Below the pieces are notes generated by a model. It did not search any database and was not told the DNA's origin. It was given only the letters and a program-made list of their open reading frames with translations. Below are positions 20,915 through 31,399 of a DNA stretch of 64,000 bases, in pieces. The translations under genes and the position numbers were made by a program. Every line of letters starts with the position of its first letter. Position 1 is the first letter of the stretch. Where the stretch lies: positions 1,964,005 through 2,028,004 of the forward strand of contig NC_009419.2 in the NCBI RefSeq assembly GCF_000002875.2. Direction: 5' to 3'. The stretch is from Leishmania infantum JPCM5. Its lineage: Eukaryota > Euglenozoa > Kinetoplastea > Trypanosomatida > Trypanosomatidae.

Positions 20915-23359
20915 CGGCACGGGCCCTGGCTGCACGAAGAGGAAGAAGTGTAGCTGCAGGGTGCAAGAGGGAGGAGGAGGGGGAGGAAGACGGCAAGAGT
21001 ACAGCTCCATCCATGAGACAGGCTACAAACGGTCCCGCGCGTTGAAGTGGCGGAAACAGAAGGAGAAGGTCACGTTTGCACCAAGCGGGTCTGTTTGTCC
21101 TTCTTGTCGCGCTGCCGCTGCAGCTCTCTCATTCTTGCTTGAAGCGTGTGTCGATTGCGGCTTGTACGTGGCCGTGTCTCTCCCTCTCTATGCATCGTTG
21201 TGTGCCACACGTCGGTCAGCAACGCCATCGAGTGGCTCGTCCTCAATCTCCCTTTCTTCGTTGTTGTCTATCGCGTCCACCACTGTGCGTGTGCCCTTGC
21301 TCATTTGGGCACCGCTTGTTTTCTGTTTCTACATGTACCGCCATCACCCGCCGCCCTGTGCGTCTCTTCGCCTTCTATACGCAGTGGTCTACTTGCTTTG
21401 CACCCTCTCTCTCTCCCTCTGTGTAGTTGGATTTTTCTGTTCGCCCTCTTCTCATATCCATCCCCCAATTCTCTGTGGAGCACTAGCAGGGAAGCGCGCA
21501 CATGCAAAGTCTTGCCGCGCCAAGCGCCCTAAGAATACACGTAACAGTCAAGAAGCAACGCGAGGACAGCCAGAAAGACGAAGAAGAAGTGTCAGTGTGC
21601 GCTTATCCGTTCGCCCCTTTCTCCCTCTCTATCGCTGGTGCCGTTGCCGATGGGGTTGCTGTGTTGGCACCTACCGTGTCTCTGAGTGTGCTCGATGTGG
21701 TTTCCTTTTCTTGCTTGCTCGTGGTTTTTCCGTTGTTTTTCGTTCATCCACCTGTTGTTCTCGCTATTGCCTGATTGCCTTCTATCATGTGCTCTCACCC
21801 TTTCGCGCTCGTTCTCTCTCAGCACAGCCCTCGATCGCCATGCTCACCCAAAGCTGTTTCACTCGCGTTTTTTGGAGAGGGCAGGGGTGTCTCCGTGTCT
21901 TCTCTTTTTTCTCTTGGTCTTGGTTTTCGTTTTCCCGTTGAATTGCTTTGTTTCCGTCCCAGTCGCGTGCGCCAACGATGCAAGTGGATGACGGGCTTCT
22001 GCTGTTGTGGTGAGACGAGGCGTGCGCATGCAAAAAGTGCCGAGAAACCTCACTCCCCCTCGCTCGCAACGGCATGTTTTAAGGCTCAAATAGCTATCCT
22101 CTCGTTTGCGTGTTTGCATGTTGTTTCACTGAATATTCGAGTGAATATTTCCCCGATGCTTTTCCTTTGTCTCATTCTTTCTCCTTTTCCCCACCTCCCC
22201 TATGTCACCACCTCTCCTCCACCCGTCGCCTTTTCTGGTCCTGCAGCCCACCGTCTCGAGAGAGAGACACGGCACCACTTCAACCTCGTTGCCTCTGTCA
22301 TCACTCCCCTTTCCTCGCCCACCTTCTGTTTCCGTTTCAGGCGATGCACTGCAATCTTTTTTATTAGTTGTGTTCATGGTGGGTGAGCCCTTTCGATACT
22401 GCTGCTGCCGCTGGTGCGGCAGGCAGAAGCACACATGCACGCGCACCGCTCTAGTTGTGTTGGTACTCCAGCTCGACTTCTGCGTAGCGAGGTCGCCGAC
22501 TTTGTCGCTTTTTTTTCACCTGTCGCTCTCCTCTCGTGCACGGTCAGTCACGATGTGCACTCCTGTGCTTTACCTGCGCACGTCTCTCACCACGGCTTTG
22601 CCTCTCTCTGTGTGTGGAGCCCCGTGAACGCGCGGATGTACCGGCATGTACTTTGTGTGCGCACTCACTTGCATGACTCGAAACGCAAGATAATGGTGAT
22701 GTACATAACCAACCACTGGTCGGAGACCCCGCCCCCTGCTCCCATGCCGTCTTTAAGCGCGTTTATACACACGTGGCATGATTCCTGCCACTCTGTTTAT
22801 CAAATGACTCATGTGCAACTCCTCCCTGCTCTCTGCTCTCTGTGTCTCGTCTTTTTTTTTGCCGTCATCGTGCTGAACGCCAGTTGTTCTCTGTCTGTTG
22901 GATAGCGCCCCCCCCTCCCTCTCTTTTAATTCTGCTCTCCGGTTTGAGTCGTATTTGCGTTGTGCTCTTCTGTCTATCCCCCCCTTGTTCTTTTTCTCGC
23001 TTTCTTTTTGGTCATGTCCATGGCCATGGCCATTTGTCTTTCCCAATCCCTCATTTTGATGGATTCTTTTCTTTTGTCGCTGCGGTGCCTCGTCGCTGCA
23101 TGCTGTGCGAGCGGGTCTCTGTTGGCGGTGATCGGTCTCGTGAACTTTATGCGCGGGCATGGTCGGTACTGCGCGCCGCGACACCGCATTTAACGGCTTT
23201 CCCACCCACCCATCCCGCCGCTTCGTCCTTCCGCCCTGCAACCGCGTGCGCTTTTGTTTTCCTTCCTCTTTCTTTCTCTTTGGCTTTATAAGAAAAACTG
23301 GAGGACGGAGGCGCGCCTCACAGTGCGTGGTATCTCAGGGTCCACGACACCACCACTCT
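20915..23359. other. Long intergenic/3'UTR region, T-rich
   Basis: About 2.4 kb of T/C-rich sequence downstream of the kinase. The long open frame from 20718 to 21941 begins inside the kinase gene in another frame and runs into low-complexity sequence, so it is not a gene. No RNA gene or conserved repeat recognised before the SIDER2-like element at 23360. Confidence 0.55.
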
Positions 23360-23877
23360 ATTTCGGTGGGAGGAAGCCAGGGAGCCCCTCCCTACCCCTG
23401 TCAATGCACAGCCACCTCTGGTGGTGTGACAGGGGCAAGCGTCTGCGACGTGGGGAGGTCAGCGCGATGCGCCCCTACTGACGTCGGCGATGCGGTCCTG
23501 GATGGCGTTGCGTCGGAGAGACCTGCGACAATGCACAGGTTTGTACCACCTATATGATAGGCAATTCATCAGCGTAACTCGAGCGTGTATCCTGCCCGGC
23601 CCTCACACTGCCCACTGGTGGTGGGGCGAATCTGAGCCGCCCCGAGGCTGATGCGCCAGGCGACTACCGGCATAATAAGGCCGGATGTGGGCAGAGTTTG
23701 AGGCAGAGGCCGTGCGCCGACGACTGCGTCGGCGCACTGCTTTAATCTGTGTCTACCGCTGCTTTGCGCCACGGGCCTGGGTCTGTGACATGCCGGGGCC
23801 GAGTGGAACTTAACTTCTGTTCTAGGGTCGAGTGTACAAGTTGAGCAAAAACAAAGAAGCACCTTTCAATCTTTTTT
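23360..23877 (+). mobile_element. SIDER2-like short retroposon, copy 1
   Basis: About 518 bp, GC-rich, ending in an A-rich tail (GAGCAAAAACAAAGAA, about 23843-23858). It has a near-identical direct copy at 25946-26463: by eye three differences (23617, 23859, 23873) and no gaps. Size, A-rich 3' end and location in a 3'UTR/spacer match Leishmania SIDER retroposons, which derive from ingi/L1Tc elements and, when in 3'UTRs, are known to lower mRNA stability. Subclass (SIDER2) is from memory of its general character, not from alignment. No target-site duplication was recognised. Confidence 0.7.
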
Positions 23878-24899
23878 GCCCACTGTCAAGGTGTCTTAGC
23901 TCCTTCTCTCTCTCTATGTGGAAGCCACCAAACACAGGAAGAGGCCCTCACGAACTGTTCTCCTGGTGGGTGCACTGCGTGGGTTGCAGAGGCTGCACTG
24001 CTGCCCGCCCCTTCCCATGTGCCCTCCATTTCTCCCGCCTTCCTTCCACTTCTCTCTCTCTTCTCGCGTTTGCCTCCTCTTTGCACACCAACGTACGTCA
24101 TGCAGAAATTGTGTCACGCAACAGGAAAGATACGCAAAAAAAAGAATAATTCATCTGTTTCTCATTTCCCGCCACACTCTTTTCTTTCTTCGTTTTTCTT
24201 CGCTTCCCGCTCCCTTCACTACGCCCAAATCCCCGAGCCGCACACTCCGTCGCAGCACTGAGCGAACACGCACGCAGACATTTGAACATTTACTAGACGA
24301 GGAAGAAGAAAAGGAGAGGTACAAGTACGTCCCACCCTCTTTTCTTTTTTTTTGCTGTTTTTTTGGTTTCTTTCCGTTTTTGTTGTTTATGTGTTTCTCT
24401 TTTGTTTTGCTTTCTTGTTCCTTCAAATTGTCTCGTGCCTTGACTTCCTCTTGTCTCTTCCCCTCTCCCAACTCCCCGCTTCTCCGTTTCCAGACGTCTG
24501 CTCTGTCGCCTAGCTTCCGCGTTCTAATTTATGCTTGATTTAATTTCGTTTTGAACCGGGCTGTGCTTGTTTGCCTCCACTTTTCTGTCTGAAGCTCCCC
24601 CCCAGCCACCCCCCCCACACACATACACGCATACTAGTCGTCTCCTCATCTCTTCGCTTTCTCGTCTCGCTCTACCTCTCTGTCAACACCCTTTTTTCTT
24701 GCGCACTTCTCCTGTGTGAAGTGCCCTGCGCTCTTTCCTTCGCTTTATTCTCATCCGTTGGCCCATTCTCCCCGCAAGCTTTCCACCAGCCGCTGATCGA
24801 AAGAAAGGCAGCAGCACGGTAGAAACTACATCAAAGCACGACCTTGAGCGACGCCATCGGCTTTCACTTGCTCATCATCCGATTCTTGCACGATCGGCC
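23878..24899. other. Spacer between SIDER2-like copy 1 and CCCH gene
   Basis: Strongly T/C-rich, notably 24330-24420 and 24580-24770. A tract ending in CACCAG at 24785-24790 is a plausible splice acceptor, 110 bases before the ATG at 24900. No coding sequence seen. Confidence 0.55.
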
Positions 24900-25673
24900 A
24901 TGTCGCAACAGCAGTGGACACCCGATCAGCGTCGCCAGCAGATCGCGGAGATGCTGCGCAACAAGGGTGTCATTTGCAGGGACTTTCTTTTTACCGGCCG
25001 CTGTTCCCGTTCGCCGACGTGTCCGTACATGCACGTGGCGAACGGGGAGACGCGGCCGGTGCCGTGGAGCGTGTGCACGTTCTTCACGCAAGGCAAGTGC
25101 CTTCGTGATGGCTGCAGTTTCTTTCACGGGACTCAGGCTCAGCTAGAGGAACTGCACGCGTCCGGGGCGCCCGTGTACCGCCCGCAGGACTACATGAAGG
25201 TCGCGGTGCCTCCCGCCGAGTACCTTAATCCGGATGGCAGCATTGCCACTCACCTCTCCATAGCCGCGCTACCCATGACGCCTGCGCTACATGTTGTGCA
25301 CGGACCCACCGTGCCGCACGAAAACGCCGTCAACTCCCTTCACCCCGTTTTGGTCATGCAGCCGAACTCGCAAGCTATCGCACCAACCATGTTCGCCTCT
25401 CAGGGCCATACAGCGCACCCCACGCCGTCGCACTTCGCTTTCTACGCTAATGCTCCCATTGCATCGCAGATGCCCACCCACTCCGCCGCCACTGTGCTTC
25501 AGCCGGCTCTGCACGCTGTGCAACCGACGGCATTCTACCAAGCCACAAACGCGCCGCTTACGCAGCCACAACAGCACTTCGCACCTGTTCCGCAGCTCAA
25601 CACGCCTCAGCAGCACCAGCCCACTCAACAGGCACTTGGCAGTCATGTTTATTTCCATATCCAGCCCCACTAG
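24900..25673 (+). CDS. CCCH-type zinc-finger RNA-binding protein
   Basis: 257 residues with two CCCH fingers close to the N-terminus: C26-x8-C35-x5-C41-x3-H45, and C59-x7-C67-x4-C72-x3-H76. The remainder (from about residue 100) is Pro/Gln/His/Ala-rich and probably disordered, ending PHQ-type low complexity. CCCH proteins of this kind bind mRNA 3'UTRs and control stability or translation, the main level of gene regulation in trypanosomatids. The gene sits alone between two near-identical SIDER2-like direct repeats, so its copy number could change by recombination, and the downstream copy starts only 273 bases after the stop, probably inside its 3'UTR. Confidence 0.9.
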   Translation: MSQQQWTPDQRRQQIAEMLRNKGVICRDFLFTGRCSRSPTCPYMHVANGETRPVPWSVCTFFTQGKCLRDGCSFFHGTQAQLEELHASGAPVYRPQDYMKVAVPPAEYLNPDGSIATHLSIAALPMTPALHVVHGPTVPHENAVNSLHPVLVMQPNSQAIAPTMFASQGHTAHPTPSHFAFYANAPIASQMPTHSAATVLQPALHAVQPTAFYQATNAPLTQPQQHFAPVPQLNTPQQHQPTQQALGSHVYFHIQPH

Positions 25674-25945
25674 GTGCGACTCTAAAGTGGGCGCCCCGGG
25701 CACACTTCACTTTTACGATGTGCTAAGCAAATAACGGGCAATGCGAAGGCGTGACACTGGACGCTTCCGTGCAGCTTGTGTGGACGTACCGCAATTCGGC
25801 AGCTGTTCGCAAGCAGGCTCTTCTGTGCTCTCCTCCTCTGCTCGCGTTCTGTGCGCTACGCCCTCTGCTTCTCTTGCTTCCCTCGCTCCCGGACCCTTCC
25901 CTGATGACTGGGGGCACCAAAGCGACCCATGAGGGCTCCATAACC
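25674..25945. other. Proximal 3'UTR of the CCCH gene
   Basis: Short spacer between the CCCH stop codon and the second SIDER2-like element. Nothing else recognised. Confidence 0.5.
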
Positions 25946-26463
25946 ATTTCGGTGGGAGGAAGCCAGGGAGCCCCTCCCTACCCCTGTCAATGCACAGCCA
26001 CCTCTGGTGGTGTGACAGGGGCAAGCGTCTGCGACGTGGGGAGGTCAGCGCGATGCGCCCCTACTGACGTCGGCGATGCGGTCCTGGATGGCGTTGCGTC
26101 GGAGAGACCTGCGACAATGCACAGGTTTGTACCACCTATATGATAGGCAATTCATCAGCGTAACTCGAGCGTGTATCCTGCCCGGCCCTCACACTGCCCA
26201 CTAGTGGTGGGGCGAATCTGAGCCGCCCCGAGGCTGATGCGCCAGGCGACTACCGGCATAATAAGGCCGGATGTGGGCAGAGTTTGAGGCAGAGGCCGTG
26301 CGCCGACGACTGCGTCGGCGCACTGCTTTAATCTGTGTCTACCGCTGCTTTGCGCCACGGGCCTGGGTCTGTGACATGCCGGGGCCGAGTGGAACTTAAC
26401 TTCTGTTCTAGGGTCGAGTGTACAAGTTGAGCAAAAACAAAGAAACACCTTTCAATCTCTTTT
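25946..26463 (+). mobile_element. SIDER2-like short retroposon, copy 2
   Basis: Direct copy of 23360-23877 at a constant offset of 2586 bases, three mismatches seen by eye (26203, 26445, 26459). Same orientation and same A-rich tail. It lies 273 bases downstream of the CCCH stop codon, so it is probably within that mRNA's 3'UTR, where SIDER2 elements are known to promote mRNA decay in Leishmania. Confidence 0.7.
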
Positions 26464-29249
26464 CTTCCGTGTGTGTCTGTGCTTAATTCGTTGTTCTCTT
26501 ACTTCCGTAAGCTTCTGGTTTAAATACAAGTCTTACTTTTCTTTTTCCTTTCTCCCTCGGTCTCGTTGTTTTGTCTCTTCCGCGTGCGCGTTTTGCGTTT
26601 TTTCTGTGTGCTTCCTCCCCGCGCTTCTTTTTGTCTTGATTTGGCGCGCCACATGCGTTTGTTTTGTGTGTGCGCCTGCCGTCAAATGTGTATGTGCCCA
26701 CGTTACATGCTCTCCTGTTCTCTCCACCACCACCACTGCCGCCTCCCTCCCTCCCTCCCTCCGCGACTGCCTCCTTTTAAGTTTTTGCTCTGTTTTGTTT
26801 CTTTTCTTGTTTTCTTCACTATGTTTTTCCTCCGCCCTCCCCCCCCCCCTGTCACTCTTCTTTCGCTTCCACACGCCCGCCCAACCCAACCCATCGTGCT
26901 CTCGCTCATTGTCCGTCTTTTTGACGGGTTTAAGCGCGGTTTACAGGACTGTGGAAAGAAAAAAGGAAAACAGGAATGAGAGGGTCGAATCGGCGCCGCT
27001 TGCTTTCCTCTTTTTGTTGTTGTTATCGGCTCTCCCCCACCATGCTTTAAATCAGGAAAGGCAGAAATCGAAGACGTCGCTGCCTATAGAGCTTTTTTAG
27101 CAAGCGATAAAAAGACAAAGAAAAAAGCGTGACCACGAGTTGAGTAAAGCCGGACAGCCAGCACGCAACGCGGTTGATGCGCAGCCGCTACCATGGCCGC
27201 GACTTGTTTGCTTCCGTTTGTTGTTGTGAACGTGCCTCACACCGATCGCTACGCGAGTATATAGCGTTGCGCAGTCCGGTTTTTTTTTTTGCCGGGGTCA
27301 CCACAGAAGAAGCGCATGTGGGCGACTCCTTTTTTCTCCCTCTTTTCTGAGCACCTCCTAATGGCCGTGTCCGACGTTGCAAAACCTTTCCGCTGCTCTT
27401 TTCTCAGCACGTTCAGCGATGGTACTGCGCCTGCGAATATTTGGAGAGCAGTGTGTCATGATCTGTGCAAACATCCTTGAGCGTGTCCTTGCTGAACAGA
27501 CTTTTGGTTGAGCTTGCGCGCGATAATGGCCGAGGTGAGAGACACAGCGAAGGAGGGCTGCGCCGTCTCGGAGACGGCAACGCCTAAGATAGTTGGGCTG
27601 CAGATTTACGCCCCAGTGATAACGACAGAAGTTCTTTGCGTTTGTAATGATACGAGTGTCTCTTTTATTGTTGTCGTTTCTGCCCCTCTGGGCTGTTTTT
27701 TTTTTCTTCGAGCATCTCATACTCGCCTTAGACGTGTGTCTACACAGAGGCACACACCGCAAACTACGGCGAGTGGAAGTCGCGGGTGCGAGTGCATTAC
27801 GTCTCTGAATTCAGTCCATCCTTCGCTCGTGGTTCGATAGGGGCCCGCAGGAGCCCATCGATGAATCTGAGCGTGTTGTTGCCTTCCCTTTCCTCCCGCT
27901 GAAGCACATGAACATGCTAACTTGAGGAAGGAATCGCTGACGCTTTCAGGTTCCATCTCTCACATTTTTCTTCCCGTTCTCTCTCTCTCTTTGTCGTGTT
28001 CCGCCTTTCGCTTCCTCAACAAACCGGTACTTTCAGCTGATGAGGCTCTGCTGCTCAGCCTGGAGGTTGTTTTGTTTCGTTCTCCCTCTCCTCTTTTTTT
28101 CTCTCACAAATGACCTCTCCCTTTCTTGCTCTCTTCCATTTTGCCTTTTGCTTGATGTGCCGGTTTGTTCTCCGTCTGAGAGTCAACCACTCGGTTTTCT
28201 TCTGTGTGTCGCGGAGTTGCTTTCTTTCTCTCTCACAACCTGTGTTGCGCTAGGGCTCGTCAGTTACCATGACGTCGTTTTCGCAAAGGTCCAGGGAAGA
28301 ACAGAAGAAAGATGTCCTCAGCTACATTCTTACGCACGCACGTGGGCCTGTATGCTCACCGCCACGCACAAACGAATGCACAACCGCACATACCACCTCA
28401 TCCTCGCGGCGTCACATCCACACGCAGAGTGGACGCATTAATTTGTACTTTCAATGCGTGCAACTGTGCGTGTACGTATGTGTTTGCGGTCCCCTCTTTC
28501 GCTTTCATCACGCGGCTGTGATTGTGATTGTGTGTGCTGCTGCTGCTGCTGCTGTGGGGCTTTTTTAAATATCCTTTCCGCCCTTTGTTTTACCTGTTTT
28601 TCTTTGCTTGTTTGTTTGTTCCTTTCGCTTCTCAGTATGAGCGTTCTTCCAAGCCGTTCTCTGTCTTTTCTGTGCTTCGTGTTTTTCTCCGTTGTATGTT
28701 CTTTATTTTTTCCCTTCGTTGGTGGCGTGCTGCTGTTCTCCTTTCGTCTTCCCTCTCCCCCTTCCTTCTCCCTCTCTTTTTTCTGTTTTTCGTTTCGTAT
28801 GCGTATCACAGGAGACCACTGGGAAGCTTCACCGTGCAGCCTCTCTCTCTATGCTCGCGTTACCGTGCCTGTCTCACCGGCACTCGTCTTGGTATCAACT
28901 TGCGGTTCGGCAAAGAGGGACCCTCACCTCTCTCTGTTCTCCTCGCCCCATGTCCCGTTGAGATACGCGCGGTGGTGGTTTTTTTTTCATCAAACAGTGT
29001 ATGGCGCGTGTGTCCCCTTCTTACAACAGCAACGCAATCGAAGGGCGTCGTTTGTTTACGCTGGGTGTGTTGCCTTTGCGTTCATTTCGCCCCCCCCCTC
29101 CTTGCTCTCCTTCTCTCACTGTGTTTGGTGTCCCTGTGAACGCGTAGGTGTGACGCTATTCTCTTGGCGCACATGGAATGAGCACACATGAGCAAAAAGA
29201 GGCCCTTTTTTGTGTGTGCGCGCGTGAGTGTGTGTATGTGTGTATGTAT
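26464..29249. other. Gene-poor T/C-rich region
   Basis: About 2.8 kb. Contains (CCCT)n near 26744-26762, poly-C at about 26839-26850, long T-rich runs (26780-26830, 28080-28140, 28560-28800) and a GCTGCT run at about 28537-28552. The open frame 28454-29191 is a low-complexity Phe/Leu/Cys/Ser product of the T-rich strand, not a gene. Confidence 0.55.
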
Positions 29250-29653
29250 ATGTGCGTGTGCCCGTCTGTAGGCACTTTACTGAGCAAAGGAGTCGCGGAG
29301 TCAAAGGATGATGGGTAGCGGAAAGGTGGTGAAACGGCTTGTCGGTCCGCGGAGATGCTTCCGAAATGTCGTGAAGAAGGGGTCTCGGAGGTTGGGTCGT
29401 TCGGCGGCTGTTCCCCGGAGCCCCCTCCATTTCTCCCCGCGCTCTCTCGCAGGGATGCGGTCGTGTGTACTGGTGCCTCGTACACTCCCCTTGTTTTAGT
29501 CTGCTATCCTCGTTCGCATGTGCCCCTCTCTAACACCCTTTTCTTCTGCTTGCATGGGCACCCCCGCCCCTCTAATAACATGGAGGTGAGGCACATCGAA
29601 ATGGCGTACCCTGAAGACGTGGTGTTGGGGGTGGGCACTCCTGAGGACTCGTC
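29250..29653 (+). repeat. 404-bp direct repeat, copy A
   Basis: Identical by eye to 36606-37009 (offset 7356, no gaps or mismatches seen). It covers a leader region and the first 24-25 codons of a decayed open frame starting at ATG 29580. In this copy the coding sequence continues beyond the repeat; in copy B it stops at the repeat boundary. Confidence 0.9.
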
Positions 29654-30747
29654 GGGAGACGGCCTGCTCGAGGAGCTTTTCCCTGAGGGACGACACCATC
29701 GCCAACAAGGCGCGGGCGCACGGAGCAGCCAGCAGAACGGCACGCTACCGGTGGAGGTACTCTACCTCTCACGCCGCAGTTTGGAGGGGGCTGTGATCTA
29801 CATGCAGGCAAGACCTCCCACCTGGAATTCGACACACTCTCTCGTTGCCACCTCCCGCACCATGCGACGCTTCGCTGCGATGCAGTATGCCGTGCTCAGC
29901 GGCGCTAACGGGCTCGTGCTCTCCACCAGTAGGCCAGCAGGTCGTGGGTGCGCCGTACCTTCCACAAGCTCTGCGGTCGCATCGGATCGCGGGAGTCTTG
30001 GAGGAGGCGTCGGACAGCATGCCCGCTGTCTTGGCCGCGTGCGATTGTGCGCCCTCAGCCAGCGTACCGTAGGCGCCACGTCGCAAGCTCCGCGCGGTGG
30101 GGCCGGGCTTACCAGTCTCTCGCAGCGCATGCGCGTGACCGCAGTGATGCAGCAAGGACTGTGGCCTGCGCATGACCTTCCACTGCTTTGCACATCACCT
30201 GCCTGTACGGATAGCAGATGGGCCGGCAGCGGCCGCTCGCCTCTGGCCTTTGGCCTACACGAGGCATCCGCTTCACGGCAGAGCACTCTCGCCCCCTCCC
30301 CCCATAACCCAGAACGGGTGCAGGAGGGCGTAGAAAACGCTGGGCGGCCCGTGATGGCGCTGTCCCCCTGACCACGCGGAGCAGCAAGGGTGCTCGTATC
30401 AGTGGCCCGCACTCGTTGCTGTCAGCCTCGCACCGGTAACACGCCGTCGTGCGCACTCCACTTTTGCGCGAGCGACGACGCACGCAGCGCGTTGTTCTCA
30501 CATCCCACGGAGGTCTGCAATCCGCTGCGTGCGCCGCCGCGGCAGGAGAACGCAACGCCGGCGCTGCCGTATGGTGTATGGCGGCCCGTGGCGTCCCGGA
30601 ACAAGAACTCGTGACTCTCTCGAGACACAAGCAAGCCTCACTGGTCAGTGCCAGCACCGCCCTCTACGCCGAGACAAATTTGGCGTGAACACCTCGTCGG
30701 TGAAGAACCTCGGCGTGGAGCAGGCTGAGGTGCTCTGCGAGATCTAG
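29580..30747 (+). pseudogene. Decayed coding element, possible tyrosine recombinase (TATE/DIRS-like)
   Basis: GC-rich coding-like sequence with several frame changes. The first frame from ATG 29580 reads well to about 29930, including SRTMRRFAAMQYAVLSGANG, which resembles the helical core-binding part of tyrosine recombinases; a second frame continues near 29935-30040 (PYLPQALRSHRIAGVLEEAS). A third frame near 30549-30690 reads RNAGAAVWCMAARGVPEQEL, then LSRHKQ...ALYAE, close to the Arg...Gly-Val...His...Tyr pattern at the end of phage-integrase-type recombinases. In Leishmania the natural parent would be a TATE-type transposon. The identification rests on pattern only; a decayed host gene remains possible. 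Confidence 0.4.
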
Positions 30748-31399
30748 CGCCCGCAGGGTGCACGGGATGTGCCGGTTCTGCCCCCGCTTTCCGAATGGCT
30801 CCCTTTCCTCAAGATCACTACCTCACTGGATGGCGATGCTGTGGAGGTGATGCGAGCGAGTCCGCCCGAGGCGCGGGACTTCCTCCATCGGGCGCAGAGG
30901 CACTCCGTCCGTCCCCGGGCATCGAGGATAGTGAAAAAGCGCCGCCTCCTCTGCTCTCCCTTTCAAACCCTTCTCCTTTCTCCCCGTGGATGGCTGCGCG
31001 GTAGATCACGAGAACACGGAAAAAGGGAGAAGAAAACTGAACTATTGTGAAGGCCACAACGATGCGCATGTCTCTGTCATCGCTCCTTGGGAGAAGTGCA
31101 CAGGAGGGACAACCGCGCTCGGCTCCTTCTGTCTCTCTCAATCTCTGCAGTCTCCCTGCGACGCGCATGACATGTGGAATGCGTAGCGGAGGAGACAACA
31201 GAGAGACTTGACAAGCGCCACGCTTAGAGCAGCCTGCGCAATCCCTTGTCTCCTCGGTGCCTATCGCGCCATGTGCAGGGCATGTGTGCTCACCCTCCCC
31301 TCCTCGTCCCTTTCCCTCCTTCCGACAGGTGCATCTCGCCGCTGTGCAGCGAAAGCACGCGAGCAGCAAAAGAGTCGCCTCACTTGTGACTGAGGCGTC
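30748..31399. other. Spacer before MTG1
   Basis: Mixed sequence, no gene recognised. Its right end holds a strong polypyrimidine tract and AG (31291-31328). Confidence 0.5.
31291..31328 (+). promoter_or_regulatory. Candidate trans-splice acceptor for MTG1 gene
   Basis: A 35-base C/T tract followed by GACAG ending at 31328, 72 bases before the ATG at 31400. Confidence 0.6.

Noticed and set aside
20718..21941. 407-codon open frame
   Set aside because: Starts inside the NEK kinase in another frame and continues as Arg/Ser/Cys-rich low-complexity sequence into the 3'UTR; no domain.
28454..29191. 245-codon frame in T-rich sequence
   Set aside because: Phe/Leu/Ser/Cys-rich translation of a pyrimidine-rich spacer; no periodicity or motif.
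29355..30371. Open frame of 338 codons spanning the 404-bp repeat and the decayed element, as an intact gene
   Set aside because: The start codon used lies in the repeat leader and the second half is Ser/Arg/Gly-rich; better protein-like segments lie in other frames (29935-30040; 30549-30690), so it is a relic with frame changes.
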